The position numbers and the translations under genes are program-made. Below the pieces are notes generated by a model. The model made no database searches. It worked only from the letters and a program-made list of their open reading frames with translations, and was not told the origin of the DNA. Positions 56,906-64,000 of a stretch of DNA of 64,000 nucleotides are shown here, one piece after another. Origin of the DNA: Inonotus obliquus (Eukaryota; Basidiomycota; Agaricomycetes; Hymenochaetales; Hymenochaetaceae); contig JAJHTX010000013.1 of assembly GCA_032164295.1 (NCBI GenBank), forward strand, positions 434,001 through 498,000, read 5' to 3'. Every line of letters starts with the position of its first letter. Position 1 is the stretch's first letter.

Positions 56906-57670
56906 ATGAACGCCTACTACACCGCACTCCTCATCATCACGGTCTGCACCACAGCCGTAGTGATCGTGGACGTCGTACAACGAGCGCTGGAACGCTGGGA
57001 GCAGTTAGTAGTGAGGCTCGAGGAAATAAACAGAGAGCAGCACGAGATGAGGATAGAGGAGTCACGAAGGACCCAAGAAGTGAGACGAGCACGAGCCCAA
57101 GGCCGTAACCTCACAGTCGAGGCACTCCACCACATAAGCGCAACGTCCTTCGGACGCATCGAAGACCGCCTTCAAGAAATACTACAGAGCATCCCCGACC
57201 GAGCAATCGAAGACCTAGCAACATCGAGCGCAGCAAGACTCGATCAGCTGGTCGATGACGTCGCAAGGATGCGGGCGGCAATAGAAGAACTCGAAGCGAT
57301 CAGGAACACGGCAGAAGCACAACAGGCACAGGCACCGGTAGAAGCACCACCGGCAACGCCCGACGACCTATACGTCGACCTACCCGGCTACGTACAACCC
57401 GAACCAGAAGCATGGCCCGAAGCAGACGCGGCAGAAGCAGAAGCAAACGCGTGGGGCGGCCCGTACATCCTACAGGGTCCGCAACCGCCGGCTAATGCCC
57501 CGTGGTGGCCGATGCGAGGTAGACAGCGGGTGTCGGAAAGGTCAGGCCTGCACAACCGGGCAGCCGAATCGCCAGAGTCAGGCGAAGGCTCAGTAAGCCC
57601 CGGTGAGAGCCGAGATTGCGAGTGGACAGCGCGCGGATGGAACGACGGTCAGACCCATTGGGAGGACTGA
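56906..57670 (+). CDS. Post-pol ORF 2 of element A: membrane-anchored coiled-coil protein
   Basis: 254 codons from ATG 56906. Residues about 4-24 (YYTALLIITVCTTAVVIVDV) form one transmembrane helix or signal anchor. They are followed by a long charged coiled coil (LERWEQLVVRLEEINREQHE; FGRIEDRLQEILQSIP; LDQLVDDVARMRAAIEELEA), then an Ala/Pro/Glu-rich linker and a Trp-rich acidic tail (ANAPWWPMRGRQ; CEWTARGWNDGQTHWED). The plan (TM, coiled coil, acidic Trp/Pro tail) resembles the pre-gag frame of element B, which also ends in Trp-rich acidic sequence. GC content is higher than in gag or pol. Not an evident envelope glycoprotein. Function unknown. Confidence 0.6.
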   Translation: MNAYYTALLIITVCTTAVVIVDVVQRALERWEQLVVRLEEINREQHEMRIEESRRTQEVRRARAQGRNLTVEALHHISATSFGRIEDRLQEILQSIPDRAIEDLATSSAARLDQLVDDVARMRAAIEELEAIRNTAEAQQAQAPVEAPPATPDDLYVDLPGYVQPEPEAWPEADAAEAEANAWGGPYILQGPQPPANAPWWPMRGRQRVSERSGLHNRAAESPESGEGSVSPGESRDCEWTARGWNDGQTHWED

Positions 57671-58031
57671 ACCGGCAGGGCAAGAGGTGCAGAGGGAGGA
57701 AAAATAATAAAGAAAAATTTTCTTATTTTGCTTTTGGTGTGACAAGTCTAAGTCCACTAAAGTGAAACTTAAAGGAAATTTACAAGAAGAAACAACAATT
57801 CGACTGGGAGTCAAGCTATCTCCCTTTACTTTCTTCAAATTACCCTCGAAGCACGCTCTCAAATCGAGCTCAGGATACGATTTCAGACTTCAATAAGTCT
57901 TTCAACTGCATCACGCACACGAATTTCGAAGGAAATACGAAGCAACATCGTCACTAATTTCGCACACGATCCTACGATCTCATCGCAATTTCAACCCAAT
58001 TGAGATCTTTTCCCTATCGAGTAAAGATCTT

Positions 58032-58044
58032 GGAGGGGGGCGAG
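58032..58044 (+). promoter_or_regulatory. Polypurine tract of element A
   Basis: GGAGGGGGGCGAG directly before the TG of the right LTR, the expected place and composition for the plus-strand DNA primer (one C interrupts it). Confidence 0.85.
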
Positions 58045-59626
58045 TGAAAGGATTGTGCTGAAATTTTGATTCGATTAGGAACGCCGATCGAAACTACCCC
58101 GGATGGGACCGGTTAATTTCACTGGCCGGAGACGATCAGGATCGACAGCGAGAAGCGAAGAACACGCACGGCTAATACAATCCGAAGCCGACGATCAAGA
58201 AGCATCGGCTAGCAACGCTAATCCCGACGATCACACTAAACCTTCGCAAACGATGCAGCAAGTACAGCAACCTCCAACGGCTTGCTATAAATGCAGAAGA
58301 GTGCGACAGATCATCGAAGACCTACACAAGATAATACTACGGGAGGCAACGGGCATGTTGACATATCATGTGTCCAGCGAACGAGCAACAGCTTATCGAG
58401 AATACCACAATCCCCCGGAGGTCGTTCGAAATCGCACGAGGTCAACAATAGCAATGGATACGGCAATAGGCATGCAACCAAAGACGCACTGGACAATAGT
58501 AGGAATCCACAACATATTAGCACTCGAGTGCCCAAGCACATTCGTGGAAATCAGTGCAGACTATGTTACGAACCGCCGCTCACCGATAACAGCGGCATGG
58601 GTTGCAAACACACTCAGGGAACTATGGGCATACTGCAAAGCTATTCGACTACAAGGAGACCTATACCTAGGCTGGAGAATACCTTCGAACGATACTCGAC
58701 GAAGTGTACGGCTACTCATCGCCATAGGCACATACGTTAAACCACCTTGGTTTCCCCACGATGATATCCGATGTCGAATCACACTTGACGGCCCCGAACA
58801 AGAGTCCCGAGGCGACAAGCAAATCACAGCCTTCATAGCCCCAGATGCTATACAACGGAACCCCGACGGAATTCCTTAAATGCACGAGCAACTGCGGACG
58901 AGCGAACTTTAACTACGGCGCAGCCATGCAAAACCAATGGCATACGAACACGCATTCAATGACTCACTCACTGACTCACTCTATGCACAGGGCGCAGCAC
59001 AAGGCCGACCCCGAGCATAGGTTTCAATTCAGTTCAAGTCAAGATGAGTCAACGCCGAGTCATCGCCTTGCACAGTGCGCAGTCGATGAGTCAATCTGCA
59101 GCAGAACAATAGGAATACCGCACGAGTTTGGAAGCTAGAATAACGAATCAGATCGAGAGTAGGAACTACGGAGCGTAGGAAGTGGTCCGTCCACAACATG
59201 AGGAAAAGGTATAAATAGTTGTAGACTTAGACCGTAGCTCCCCATCTTTCTTTCGATCGTCTTGTCCATCGAGTCCTCTTAGGCATCTAGCTTCTAATCT
59301 GAAGACCACCTAATCTGCTTAACCTCTCTTACTCTACGGCGTGGAACGATTGATTAGTCGTCCACCGACTAGAGAAGCTTGCGAACGGCAACCTACCTGT
59401 GTTTAACTGGGTACTTGTCCTACTAGCCTGTCAACGAGGTTGAGGCCCGACTTGATCAGTTAAACGAAAATGTCCGAGGCAACGCTTATTATACTTGGGA
59501 ATCTGCCCTGCTTGTGAAAACCGAGTAGGCTCCGGAAACTCTTAGAAAAGCATCGCCGAACCCGTAACACTGAGGCCGTCCTATCGTGGTTACTGTATAG
59601 TCCCGTAGGGCGAGCGTTTTCTAACA
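58045..59626 (+). repeat. Element A right LTR
   Basis: 1582 bp, TGAAAGG to CTAACA, same length as the left LTR. Two differences noted against it, both transitions. Confidence 0.95.
58103..58879 (+). CDS. U3-embedded ORF of element A, right LTR copy
   Basis: 258 codons, protein identical to that of the left LTR copy (the one base difference inside it is silent, GAG/GAA). This copy lies within the transcribed part of the element, downstream of post-pol ORF 2, and so is the one that could be made from element RNA, in the manner of accessory genes overlapping the 3' LTR of some retroviruses. See the left copy for sequence features. Confidence 0.6.
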   Translation: MGPVNFTGRRRSGSTARSEEHARLIQSEADDQEASASNANPDDHTKPSQTMQQVQQPPTACYKCRRVRQIIEDLHKIILREATGMLTYHVSSERATAYREYHNPPEVVRNRTRSTIAMDTAIGMQPKTHWTIVGIHNILALECPSTFVEISADYVTNRRSPITAAWVANTLRELWAYCKAIRLQGDLYLGWRIPSNDTRRSVRLLIAIGTYVKPPWFPHDDIRCRITLDGPEQESRGDKQITAFIAPDAIQRNPDGIP

Positions 59627-59631
59627 GCGAT
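59627..59631 (+). repeat. Target site duplication of element A, right copy (GCGAT)
   Basis: Matches 45654-45658. Confidence 0.92.
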
Positions 59632-59916
59632 GTAGCAGTACTTGACATTGACATTCCATACAGGAGCGAACCTGAAGGTATAGCAAGAGAGTCAGCCTAT
59701 AAGTGGACCGAGTATCTAGTCCAAAGGCTTAAGCAATTACTGACAGGAGGAAGAACAGTTGTAGAAGTAAAGGAAGACCGACATGGATGAATAATAAGAA
59801 TTAAAGGAATCCGAGGCAGATCACTAGCAGATATAGCAGTAGCACCAGGATACACTAGAGTGCAGCAAGTGATTAATAATATCAACACACCTAGGGCAAT
59901 AGCATTACCAAGATAG
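59627..59916 (+). pseudogene. U3-encoded ORF of element B, 3' part
   Basis: Continuation of the frame broken by A: DVAVLDIDIPYRSEPEGIA, then AYKWTEYLVQRLKQLLTGGR. A TGA stands where copy C reads GGA; then SLADIAVAPGYTRVQQVINN and a stop at 59914. Together with the left part it would be a protein of roughly 200 residues. Disabled by at least two stops. Confidence 0.5.
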
Positions 59917-60828
59917 CGAAGTGTAGAAATACAAACAGAGCCGATGCAGACACTCGTATAGCACGTGACCCAAACATTACCATATATAGCACAAGATCGA
60001 CAGTCTCAACGCTGATTACATGTTATGGATCTCGACAACATAATACACCATTAAGGATGAGCAGGCAGAACAAAGCTAGGTGGAAGGAGATAGATTACTA
60101 AGAACAGGACTGGAAGGTAATAGAAATATGACATAAGGTGTTTAGAGTCATGAGAAAACAGATATGACCGGAACCGATATGAACAAGTCATAAAGCAATG
60201 CAATGCAGTTAGCATCGAGTATGACTAGGTCTGAAAGTAGATACAATGAGGCGAATGGACCAATAGCCCATAATTCCTATACTAGGCAAGCATGTAAAAT
60301 AGTATAAATAGGAGGCCATTGTAGGGCCGACCCAGCAGTTTAATCCAGAGACTCAGAGTAAACCTTACAGAAAGTCTCCAGTTGATCGATAAACAATCTT
60401 ACATACTAAGAACCCAAGAAGTACTTGAGAGCGACCCTCCTTAGCTAATCAACAGTGTGAGTTGAAGCTTAGGTAAAATACAGAGTGCAGCTAGACTGTC
60501 TCTCCCTATCGTCAGCCTGAGCTCTAATTGATCGAAGTGTGGTAACTATCGACCTCTCATACCTCTCTTATCGTGTCCAACAAGTGTTAGTACAGATAGT
60601 TAAGGTCATCACTTAGTTGTCAGTATAACTAACATTACAATAATAGTATTAGACCAAAGGTTACAGAAGTTGGTCAATAGTTGTTTTAAGACAGAGCTTA
60701 ACACATCCTCTAAGGTGGCTATTGATTCCACAGCTATAGTAACATATTAGATTTGGATTAACCCCTCTTTCAAGGTAATAACCAGATCTAGATGCCAATC
60801 CTACCAGATCAGCACTTCCAAACTAACA
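59632..60828 (+). repeat. Element B 5' LTR, second part
   Basis: Rest of the LTR up to CTAACA (60823-60828), the inverted match of the TGTTAG start. Contains the TATA box at 60303. Confidence 0.75.
60303..60348 (+). promoter_or_regulatory. LTR promoter of element B: TATA box and inferred RNA 5' end
   Basis: TATAAATAG at 60303; AGTTTAATCCAG at 60337-60348, again exactly 34 bases downstream, is complementary to 60830-60841. Copy C keeps the TATA (33715) and AGTGTAATCCA at +34 (33749). Confidence 0.7.
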
Positions 60829-60829
60829 T

Positions 60830-60841
60830 CTGGATTAAACT
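60830..60841 (+). promoter_or_regulatory. Self-priming primer-binding site of element B
   Basis: CTGGATTAAACT, one base inside the LTR end at 60828, is perfectly complementary to the inferred RNA 5' end (60337-60348). Same layout as element A. Confidence 0.7.
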
Positions 60842-60955
60842 CCCTTTTTGGCAAGCTCAAGACCAGGGCATCGACTATTGTCACTAAGGTAACTGTGTTA
60901 AAGTGGACTAGTCATCCAAATTATACTGATCAAATTATTCTCTAATTAGATTAGT

Positions 60956-61369
60956 AGGCTCACCCGACAGCAAATAGATATTTGTAACAAGTATAAGTGC
61001 CGAAAGGAAGATAGCAACATCCTGGACGAAATAGAGAGCCCGGATATTGTAAACGAAACGATAAGGTAATTAGAATTCAAAGCTGAACAACAAGAGCTGC
61101 AGAACGAACTAGTTTGGTGGACCCACATCGCCTCACAACCACGTTGACAAGAGACATACAGACTTAACTTCGAATAAGGAAAGTCAATTAGTAATCAGTG
61201 CTTACTACTATCACCAGCAGTCGAAGGACTATTTAACCGAGAACTGCGAGACATTGGAAGAAACCTCTATCTACTCAAAGTTCACAGAAACATTCTACAT
61301 CGCACACTACAAGCACACATTGAAGGAGACTTAGCTAAGGCGAAAGTAAGGATTGAATTATCTCACTGA
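60956..61369 (+). pseudogene. Degraded coiled-coil frame in element B leader
   Basis: One frame reads RLTRQQIDICNKYKCRKEDS, then ILDEIESPDIVNETIR, stop, LEFKAEQQELQNELVWWTHI, stop, and GLFNRELRDIGRNLYLLKVH up to TGA at 61367. Three internal stops (TAA, TGA, TAA) interrupt it. Charged heptad-like composition. Probably the decayed first part of the pre-gag region. Confidence 0.4.
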
Positions 61370-61371
61370 TA

Positions 61372-62898
61372 TTGATACTTATCAAGTTGATAGTGGCTTA
61401 CTCAACAGTTCTTACTTGGTTGGTTGCGAGTATCATTGTGCTGGCAATCTACTATAGGTCATCTATCATCAACACAATCAGCAGAGGAACAACGTTATTT
61501 CAATCACTGTTTATTCGCCCCACCTTTACCGTCGCCTGGTACATCTACTGGTATACAACTCCCATTAGAGTACAAGTGGAACAATTGGCCCGAAGGATCA
61601 AACTACTCCTAACAAGACAGCAAGAACAAGCAGACGTACTTGGAACCTACCTGCACAACCAATTCGAAGAAGTCAAGAACAACCTGATAGAGGTCGACGA
61701 AGGACAGACAGCAACATATTAGGAGGTAGAACACCTCCAACGCAAACAGAACTGCCTTCGAAACCAGCTTACGGACATCAGGGTTGCCATCGCAGGATTG
61801 GAATCTCAGGAACGCCGAGCAGACGAAGCAGAAGTACAAGCAGATTGGAATGAATTTTGGGTAAGGAACAACGAGTACGGAAGGCAACAGAGGCAACAGA
61901 CGCCAGACAAAGAAAGGGTAGCAAGGATTGAAGAGGAACAGCAGAGGTATCAAGAGGTAAGCACAAGCGAAGCTATTACTACTCTGGAAGACACTCAACC
62001 AGAACCTCAGCAGGAGAACCAGGTCCAACAAGCGCAGGACAACAACTGGTACACTGCAGGAACTAGCTGGAACATTAAGGAGAATGCACCGACACCAGGT
62101 TGGGTAAACGAGGATCAAGGTTGGCCAGCAGAACCTCTAGTAAGTTGGGACAACAACCCAACAGAAGACTGGTCAGTGGAGCCACACCACGTCTACAACA
62201 ACTACAACGGAGATGAAGAGTACAGACACCCTGATTCACCACTTCCAACCATCCCTGAAGAAGGAGAAGAAGTTCCAGAGATAGAAACAAGGAGATACGC
62301 GATGGAATTTGAACCAGAACCAGAACCAGAGCCAAGGACAGAACCAAGTGAGCAAGAATCGCCAACTCCGATGGGCAGTACCCCTGACATTGAATTTAGT
62401 ACCAGGTCTATTCCTCATAGCGGAGTCAGACTACCAGGCGGCACTAGCATTAACCGCCTTGAGGCAAGGGTAACTATCGACATCACCAACTACAGTGGAG
62501 ACACCCCAGCACAGGTACATAGAGAACTGGAAAGTATCGTAGAAACCTTGTATGGACCATCAGCACCAGAGGAAATAGAAGCAAGGAGACAAAGTATTCT
62601 TTGCCAATATCAGGAACAAGAACCGGAGCCAAGGGTAGTAGTAGACCTTGCAAGTTTTAATAGGCTTAGCCCAGAAAGGAGAGAAGCTGAAATAGATAGA
62701 ATCATAGATACCCTATTCAGAGATATAACAGATGAAGAAATCGACAGAAACTACTTTCTTCAATATCAGAAAGGTACCAGCAGCAGCAAAGGAACAGTAG
62801 ACTCGAGAGATCCAGGATACCATTCGGATAATAGTACCGAAAGCAGCAACAAAGAACCACTCAGTAGTAGCTCAGACTCAGAAGCACAAACTCCCTAG
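61372..62898 (+). CDS. Pre-gag TM/coiled-coil frame of element B (one in-frame TAG)
   Basis: Continuous frame except for TAG at 61720-61722 (probably from CAG). It begins without ATG: LIKLIVAYSTVLTWLVASII is a clear transmembrane helix, followed by a second hydrophobic patch (TFTVAWYIYWYTTPI) and a coiled coil (QLARRIKLLLTRQQEQADVL; LQRKQNCLRNQLTDIRVAIA). The second half is acidic and Trp/Pro-rich (NNWYTAGTSWN; PEPEPEP run near 62320). It then has two related blocks: IDITNYSGDTPAQVHRELES...ETLYG..APEEIEARR and VDLASFNRLSPERREAEIDR...DTLFRDITDEEIDR, an internal duplication. The first ATG in the frame lies far downstream. It ends 23 bases before gag. Function unknown. Confidence 0.5.
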
Positions 62899-62921
62899 AT
62901 AGGTAGAGTAATACCAGTAAG

Positions 62922-63863
62922 ATGGCAAGCAGTTTACAATTGAGTATGAGTCAGAAACCTCCCAAGTTTAGGGGCAGGACTAATGAGAATATCAATGTAT
63001 TTATTAATAAAATGACTGGATATTTTGCATGGATCGACCAACAGAATACTGCAAACAAGAAAGCAACACTCATAGACAATGAGAAAGCCTATATTGTAAG
63101 TCAATGCATGGAAGAGAAAGCAGCCAAATGGGTAAGCTCAGCACTAAGTGTCAATCCGACAGAAATGATAGATGCAAGCAAATCATGGGCAACGTTGGCA
63201 GCATTTCTCACACATATTAGAAGCAGTTACAAGAAGTATTATGATCCAGTGGAGGATGCACAAAATAAGATCCTCAATATCCGACAAGGAGATTTGATAT
63301 TATCTTACAACCAGGAATTCCTTACATTAAAGGCCAAATTAGATAAAACGGCATAGCCAGAAGTGCCACTGTTGGCACTATACAAGAAAGGATTAAGTAA
63401 ATGGATGTATATATCACTAGCAGGCCAGGCAGGAAGCTCTGCATGGGACCTGGATACATGGATGGAAAATGCAAAGACAATGGAGTGTGGTGCTTATGGG
63501 GTCAAAGCACGAGAAAGGACCTTCACACCTCATTGGGATAGACTCAGGGTAAGAGAACCCAATGTAGTTCCTATAGATATAGATAAGAGAATGTTCAGAA
63601 GATCCCAGAAGAGAGGTAAGACCAAACAATGGAGCAAGAAATCAAACAAGAAGCAAAGCAAGAACGATGGATGTTATAAATGTGATAAGCCAGGTCACTA
63701 TAGCAGAGATTGCAATGTGCAACCACAACAAGGAAAGCCTCCGAACAGGTCATTCAATAGCAAACATAAGAGACAGCATATAGAAGGAGTGTCTGAAGCA
63801 TCTAGTGACAACGAAGAGTCATCTAGTGATGAAGAAGCAAAGGATTTTCGCAGAAGCACTTGA
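62922..63863 (+). CDS. Gag of element B (one in-frame TAG)
   Basis: From ATG 62922: MSQKPPKFRGRTNENINVFI, EEKAAKWVSSALSVNP, KYYDPVEDAQNKILNIRQGD (capsid-type segment). TAG at 63354-63356 interrupts the frame; it continues PEVPLLALYKKGLSKWMYIS and carries the zinc knuckle CYKCDKPGHYSRDC (C-x2-C-x4-H-x4-C) near 63670-63710, ending in an acidic Ser-rich tail. Same plan as gag of A but clearly diverged. Pol would follow beyond the window. The stop makes this copy defective. Confidence 0.8.
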
Positions 63864-64000
63864 TTGAATCGGCTAATCAAGTTGCAAAAGACAAGAGGTC
63901 TATGAGAAAGGAAATAAACAGGTCACGTGTAAATAAATACCTGAAATGCCGATGGACAACTTCTATAAAACCTAATACTAACCATCCAAAGATAAGGGTA
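63864..64000. other. End of window inside element B
   Basis: No start of pol can be recognised in the last 137 bases. Confidence 0.4.

Larger units (their letters stand above)
45659..59626 (+). mobile_element. Element A: complete 13968-bp LTR retrotransposon (Ty3/gypsy chromovirus)
   Basis: Bounded by two 1582-bp LTRs (TG...CA), flanked by a 5-bp GCGAT duplication, with a primer-binding region just inside the left LTR and a purine tract just before the right LTR. Internal order: pre-gag TM and coiled-coil frames, gag, pol (protease, RT, RNase H, integrase, chromodomain), then two further ORFs of unknown function. The LTRs differ at only two positions found by reading (46161/58547, G/A; 46709/59095, C/T), so the insertion is recent. 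It sits within the U3 ORF of element B. Its length is more than twice the usual 5-6 kb of fungal chromoviruses. Confidence 0.95.
45240..64000 (+). mobile_element. Element B: Ty3/gypsy-type retrotransposon, split by element A, 3' end outside window
   Basis: Begins TGTTAG at 45240 and its 5' LTR ends CTAACA at 60828, a perfect 6-bp inverted terminus. Removing element A and one GCGAT leaves an LTR of about 1616 bp. Downstream follow a self-priming-type primer site, a degraded coiled-coil frame, a TM/coiled-coil pre-gag frame and gag with a zinc knuckle. Pol and the 3' LTR are beyond base 64000. Many in-frame stops (TAG, TGA, TAA) mark it as older than A and probably dead. Confidence 0.85.

Overview
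The window reads as nuclear DNA of a filamentous basidiomycete, most likely an agaricomycete; no species can be named from the sequence alone. Protein genes are compact and cut by many 50-60 base GT-AG introns. They include families typical of these fungi: a DUF6533-like multi-pass protein, a CSC1/OSCA channel with a long tail, and a small LysM secreted protein. The window has two halves: a gene-dense euchromatic part (1-31165) and a transposon island (about 31200-64000) with almost no host genes.

Gene-dense half, in order: 3' part of 3-hydroxyanthranilate dioxygenase (+), PUF6 (+), a DUF6533-like membrane protein (-), the SUMO E1 subunit UBA2 (-), the SEA/GATOR2 protein WDR59 (-), mitochondrial release factor MRF1 (+), a CSC1/OSCA-type channel (-), a Ubc4-like E2 with a nuclear-looking tail carrying two SUMO-interaction motifs (+), ribosome biogenesis factor UTP22 (+), a two-LysM secreted protein (+), a predicted mitochondrial protein of unknown function (-), GINS subunit PSF1 (-), the NEDD8 E1 subunit ULA1/NAE1 (+) and a conserved fungal protein of unknown function (+). 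Three of these act in ubiquitin-like conjugation (UBA2, the E2, ULA1), but they are separate genes and not an operon.

Transposon half: a degraded, AT-shifted LTR fragment (copy C, about 32626-33930); an orphan ORF (34152); a family of non-coding repeats (RepD, 34735-44790), two copies of which form a large inverted repeat centred at 39745; and two nested Ty3/gypsy-type retrotransposons. Element B (45240 to beyond the window end) has its 5' LTR split by the young element A (45659-59626, 13968 bp, 1582-bp LTRs, 5-bp target duplication GCGAT). A is a chromovirus (integrase followed by a chromodomain). Besides gag and pol it carries an ORF inside each LTR, a pre-gag coiled-coil reading frame, and two unidentified ORFs after pol, one of them with its own TATA-like box.

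The most notable observations are in A and B. Both carry a sequence exactly 34 bases downstream of the LTR TATA box that is perfectly complementary (16 and 12 nt) to the sequence just after the LTR, the layout expected for Tf1/sushi-like self-primed reverse transcription. Both have long leaders strongly depleted of ATG in all frames while carrying an open TM/coiled-coil frame before gag. Both have a related ORF in U3. A also has a textbook -1 frameshift signal (slippery heptamer, 8-nt spacer, hairpin) at the gag/pol junction. All calls are from reading the sequence; no database search was possible.
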